From positions 1 to 34,179 of the forward strand of contig CAIMUS010000180.1 of assembly GCA_903844665.1 (NCBI GenBank): DNA of 34,179 nt, written 5' to 3'. Under the pieces are notes generated by a model that did not search any database, was not told where the DNA came from, and saw only the letters and a program-made list of their open reading frames with translations. The translations under genes were made by a program, and so were the position numbers. How positions within the stretch are numbered: position 1 is the stretch's first letter; the number at the start of each line of letters is the position of its first letter. This document shows positions 31,546 to 34,179 of this stretch, piece by piece. This stretch comes from an uncultured Pseudomonadota bacterium. GTDB taxonomy: Bacteria; Pseudomonadota; Gammaproteobacteria; Competibacterales; Competibacteraceae.

Positions 31546-32415
31546 CTATAGCAAAGTGTCTGGATCCCGACCGGTTGGAACGGCACGGGAAGATTCCGGC
31601 GGCGCCGCATCCAGTTCCAGCGAATCGGCGCCGCTAAATACCAGAAAGTGTTTTCCCTTGGCCCGTCCGATCAGGGTCACGCCCAGCCGTTGCCCGAGTT
31701 CCAGGCCCATCCGGGTAATGCCCGAGCGGGACAGTAGCAGGGGGATTCCCATCTGCGCCACCTTGATGACCATCTCCGAGGTGAGGCGGCCGGTGGTGTA
31801 GAAGATTTTATCGCCGCCATCCACGCCATCCAGCCACATCAGGCCGGCAATCGCATCCACCGCGTTATGCCGGCCCACATCCTCCACGAAATACAACATT
31901 CGCTCACCCTGGCACAGGGCGCAACCATGCACGGCACCGGCCCGCCGGTAGACCGCATTACCGGCGGTGACATTAGCCAGCAGGGCGTAGATGACGGATT
32001 GCCGAAAGCGCAGGCGCGGCAGTTGAATCCGTTCCAGTCGGTCCATTAGCTCGCCGAATACCGTACCCTGGCCACAGCCGGTGGTTACCGTGCGCTTGTC
32101 CAGTCGGGAGGCTGCTCCGGCGGCGCCCGTATAACTGGTGACGGCGACGGCCTCCGTCTCCCAATCCACCTGCACAGCCTTGATCTGATAGAGGTCTTCG
32201 ATGAAATACTGATTGCGCAGATAGCCGATGGCCAGCGCCTCCGGCTGGCTTCCCAGGGTCATCAGGGTAACGATTTCCCGCCGGTCCAGATACAGCGTCA
32301 ACGGCCGTTCGCCGGCAATCTCGACGGTGCGGTATTGACCGTGCTCGTCCAAGGCGACGACGGGATGCGTGGGCGCCAATCCCGCCTGGGTTAACTGGGG
32401 GCGAATGGTGGTCAT
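31546..32415 (-). CDS. fdhD: FdhD, sulfur-carrier for formate dehydrogenase
   Basis: 289 residues from the ATG at 32415 (a TTG three codons upstream is less likely). Family blocks: GERPLTLYLDRREIVTLMTL, EALAIGYL, GAVHGCALCQGERMLYFVED, VGRHNAVDAIAG and TTGRLTSEMVIK. FdhD transfers sulfur from IscS to the molybdenum cofactor of formate dehydrogenase. The CxxC loop of E. coli (Cys121/Cys124) is here TTGCGQG: Cys114 is kept but the second Cys is Gly117. No formate dehydrogenase gene is in the window. The repeat copy B begins 14 bp upstream, so its promoter may lie within or beyond that repeat. Confidence 0.92.
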   Translation of the reverse strand: MTTIRPQLTQAGLAPTHPVVALDEHGQYRTVEIAGERPLTLYLDRREIVTLMTLGSQPEALAIGYLRNQYFIEDLYQIKAVQVDWETEAVAVTSYTGAAGAASRLDKRTVTTGCGQGTVFGELMDRLERIQLPRLRFRQSVIYALLANVTAGNAVYRRAGAVHGCALCQGERMLYFVEDVGRHNAVDAIAGLMWLDGVDGGDKIFYTTGRLTSEMVIKVAQMGIPLLLSRSGITRMGLELGQRLGVTLIGRAKGKHFLVFSGADSLELDAAPPESSRAVPTGRDPDTLL

Positions 32416-32428
32416 GCCAGGCAACAGG

Positions 32429-32576
32429 GTTACCGTGAAAAATCCCCGTAGGTCGGGTTAGGTGCGCCCTTCCGCCAAGCCTGGAGATAGCAGAAACTTG
32501 GCGGGCGCACCGTAACCCGACGTATGGACCGATTTTCATCGCCGGGGGGCTTCTTTCTGAAAAGCATGACCAGTTA
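32429..32576 (-). repeat. Long inverted repeat, copy B
   Basis: 148 bp, matching copy A (27521-27666) in the opposite direction, with the same ends and central GTCGGGTTACGGTGCGCCC hairpin. It lies directly upstream of fdhD and between it and the PilZ gene. With copy A it brackets a 4.8-kb segment (GGDEF-EAL, hemN, fdhD) that could invert by recombination. Confidence 0.75.
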
Positions 32577-32610
32577 GAGTGGGCGGTCAGGGAGAGGAGG
32601 GTACAGACGC

Positions 32611-32991
32611 TCAATCCGACAGCTTGAACTCACTTTTGAAATCGGCGATGAGCAGCCGCAGTTGCCGCAAGGCATAAGGCGTCAACCGGGTGATTCGAAA
32701 ACCGGTATCGTAGAAATCGGGATTGATATCGTTCTTGCTCCATAGGCTGTGGGCTTCGAATTCGATATGCTGCCGTGGTCCGGTATCCCGGGGCACCTCC
32801 AGGTACAGACGAAACGGCTGGTCGATGGGAAGGGGTTGATCACTGACCAACAACATCCCACCTTCTGAGATATCGACAATGTGACCCAGCAGAGAACCGG
32901 TATCCTGATCGAACACTCGAAGATAGAAAATCAGTTGCCAGCGCCTAAAATTACGCTTCTCGGCGGCATCGTCGTCCTGTGGTGTAGCCAT
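32611..32991 (-). CDS. PilZ-domain protein
   Basis: 126 residues. The two cyclic di-GMP binding signatures are present: RxxxR (Arg13-x3-Arg17, RNFRR) and DxSxxG (DISEGG, 40-45). The rest matches the beta-barrel of PilZ (LSLWSKN-like strands and a C-terminal helix LRQLRLLIADFKSEF). As a single-domain PilZ it should bind cyclic di-GMP and act through a partner, often in motility or polysaccharide control. It lies in a minus-strand row after argF and before fdhD, separated by repeat B. The GGDEF-EAL gene lies 2.9 kb further along. Confidence 0.85.
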   Translation of the reverse strand: MATPQDDDAAEKRNFRRWQLIFYLRVFDQDTGSLLGHIVDISEGGMLLVSDQPLPIDQPFRLYLEVPRDTGPRQHIEFEAHSLWSKNDINPDFYDTGFRITRLTPYALRQLRLLIADFKSEFKLSD

Positions 32992-33061
32992 CGCGCAAGC
33001 TCCTAAGACAAGTGACCGGCCGCGGCCGGGAGTGGGGATCGACGCTGCAACCTTCGGAACA

Positions 33062-33979
33062 TCAGATACCCAGGGCTCCCAGCAACAGAAACTCGATCAA
33101 TGCCTTTTGCGAATGCAGGCGGTTTTCCGCCTCGTCCCATACCCGGCTCCGAGGGCCGTCGATCACGTCCGCGCTGACTTCCTCGCCCCGGTGCGCCGGC
33201 AGGCAGTGCAGAAAAATCGCCTCGGGTTTGGCCTGAGCCATGAGTTGGACGTTGACCTGGTAAGCGGAGAAGGCCTGCCGGCGGCGCTGCTGTTCCTGTT
33301 CCTGGCCCATGCTGGCCCAAACATCGGTGGCCACCAGATCGGCATCCCTGGCGGCGGCCAGGGGATCGCGCAGCAACTCCACCTGCGAGGCACAGGCTTG
33401 CAGCAATCCGCCGTCCGGCTCATAACCCTCGGGCACGGCCAGCCGCAACTGAAAATCGAACTGGCGGGCGGCGCAGATATAACTGTTGCAGACGTTATTG
33501 CCATCGCCTATCCAGGCCACCGTTTTACCCTGAATAGGACCCCGCTGCTCCACGAAAGTTTGCACGCTGGCCAGGAGTTGGCAGGGATGATGGGCGTCGC
33601 TCAGGCCGTTGATGACGGGTACGGTGGAGTAGGCCACGAAGCGCTCCAGCGTAGCGTGGGCGAAGGTGCGCAGCATGACGATATCCACCATGCTGGACAG
33701 CACCCGGGCGGTATCTTCGATGGGTTCGCCACGACCGAGTTGGGTATCGCGGGGCGACAGGAAAATGGCGCTGCCGCCCAACTGCGCCATCCCGGCCTCG
33801 AAGGAAACGCGGGTGCGGGTGGAGGATTTCTCGAAAATCATGCCCATGATTTTATGGGGGAAGGGAGCATAACCCTCACCACGCCGGTGCATGGCCTTGA
33901 ACTCCTGGGCGCGCCGGATCAACCGCTCCAGTTCCTGCGGAGCCAGATCGAACAGGGTAAGAAAGTGGCGTGGTTTCAT
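33062..33979 (-). CDS. argF: Ornithine carbamoyltransferase
   Basis: 305 residues. Carbamoyl-phosphate site [11 protein letters not shown] (51-61), HHPCQLLAS, ornithine-side DVWASMGQE and [11 protein letters not shown] near the C-terminus are all intact. It forms citrulline from ornithine and carbamoyl phosphate in arginine synthesis, in the cytoplasm. The ATG at 33979 begins [12 protein letters not shown], the usual start. A GC-rich palindrome CCGGCCGCGGCCGG at 33016-33029 follows its stop. The C-terminus (LLLGALGI) is typical of short argF products. Confidence 0.96.
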   Translation of the reverse strand: MKPRHFLTLFDLAPQELERLIRRAQEFKAMHRRGEGYAPFPHKIMGMIFEKSSTRTRVSFEAGMAQLGGSAIFLSPRDTQLGRGEPIEDTARVLSSMVDIVMLRTFAHATLERFVAYSTVPVINGLSDAHHPCQLLASVQTFVEQRGPIQGKTVAWIGDGNNVCNSYICAARQFDFQLRLAVPEGYEPDGGLLQACASQVELLRDPLAAARDADLVATDVWASMGQEQEQQRRRQAFSAYQVNVQLMAQAKPEAIFLHCLPAHRGEEVSADVIDGPRSRVWDEAENRLHSQKALIEFLLLGALGI

Positions 33980-34039
33980 TAACTATGCTGATCCACTGGT
34001 TATATCTGAACAAATGACCTTAGGTTAGCAACAGAAGAG

Positions 34040-34179
34040 GGTATCCACTTAAGTCGGGACACTTTGCAGGCTGAGCCCGTAGGGGCGGTTCGCGAACCGC
34101 CCCTACGGGGATTCCCTGGGAGCGCCGGCATTTTGCCGGCTGTTGACTGGCGTCGATGCCCTGAGGCCAGCGAAGATGC
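34040..34179 (+). mobile_element. MITE-like element, copy 4 (cut by window edge)
   Basis: Starts GGGTATCCACTTAAG and continues with the GTAGGGGCGGTTCGC hairpin and GGGAGCGCCGGC modules, almost base for base like copy 2 at 14534. It runs off the right end of the window. It lies about 60 bp upstream of argF. Confidence 0.75.

Noticed and set aside
31973-32614. 213-codon minus-strand frame over fdhD and repeat B
   Set aside because: Its first part is repeat DNA and its second part is out of frame with fdhD. A similar repeat-derived translation occurs at 27530, so it is a repeat artefact.

Overview
The window looks like a gammaproteobacterial chromosome. The evidence is moderately GC-rich coding DNA, a class I PHA synthase beside a MaoC/phosphotransacetylase fusion, a HiPIP, CbbR- and RfbCD-type proteins, and an integron integrase of the type common in gammaproteobacteria. 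Glycogen (glgC) and polyhydroxyalkanoate (phaC) genes occur together, so a storage-polymer-accumulating lineage such as the Competibacteraceae or a purple-sulfur relative is possible. That placement is an inference that could not be checked here. No rRNA, tRNA or CRISPR was seen.

Positions 1-4500 are a decayed sedentary integron. An integrase gene (intI, + strand) is frameshifted and truncated. It sits next to an attI-like junction and diverges from a minus-strand row of small cassette genes. Four attC-like palindromes with GCCTAAC/GTTAGGC-type ends lie at the 3' ends of cassettes. The cassettes carry toxin-antitoxin-like pairs (PIN/antitoxin, DUF4160/DUF2442, a DUF4258-like pair, an unnamed pair), a small lipoprotein, a zinc-ribbon membrane protein and a broken TPR gene. 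A transposase fragment cuts the far end.

Positions 4500-14500 are a potassium/cation island. A complete kdpFABC operon (minus strand) is preceded by a 31-residue membrane microprotein and a KdpE-like operator. A CPA1 Na+/H+ antiporter follows on the + strand. Next comes a second, decayed kdp locus with the same operator, microprotein, kdpF and kdpA, but with an altered selectivity filter in KdpA and only an inverted C-terminal piece of kdpB. kdpC, kdpD and kdpE are absent from it.

Positions 14500-22900 hold non-autonomous MITE-like repeats, a retropepsin-like protein with a small partner, a CbbR-type LysR regulator, rfbD-rfbC (dTDP-rhamnose), a MaoC-phosphotransacylase fusion with phaC, and galU.

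Positions 22900-34179 begin with a graveyard of three truncated genes. A monohaem cytochrome-outer-membrane-barrel fusion (Cyc2-like) converges on a Tat-exported HiPIP, suggesting an outer-membrane-to-periplasm electron route. Then come glgC, a PAS-PAS-GGDEF-EAL protein, hemN, fdhD, a PilZ protein and argF. A 146-148 bp inverted repeat pair brackets the GGDEF-EAL to fdhD segment. Four copies of one MITE-like family (one with a clear 8-bp target duplication) and a second hairpin family are scattered through the window and mark many of the rearrangement points.
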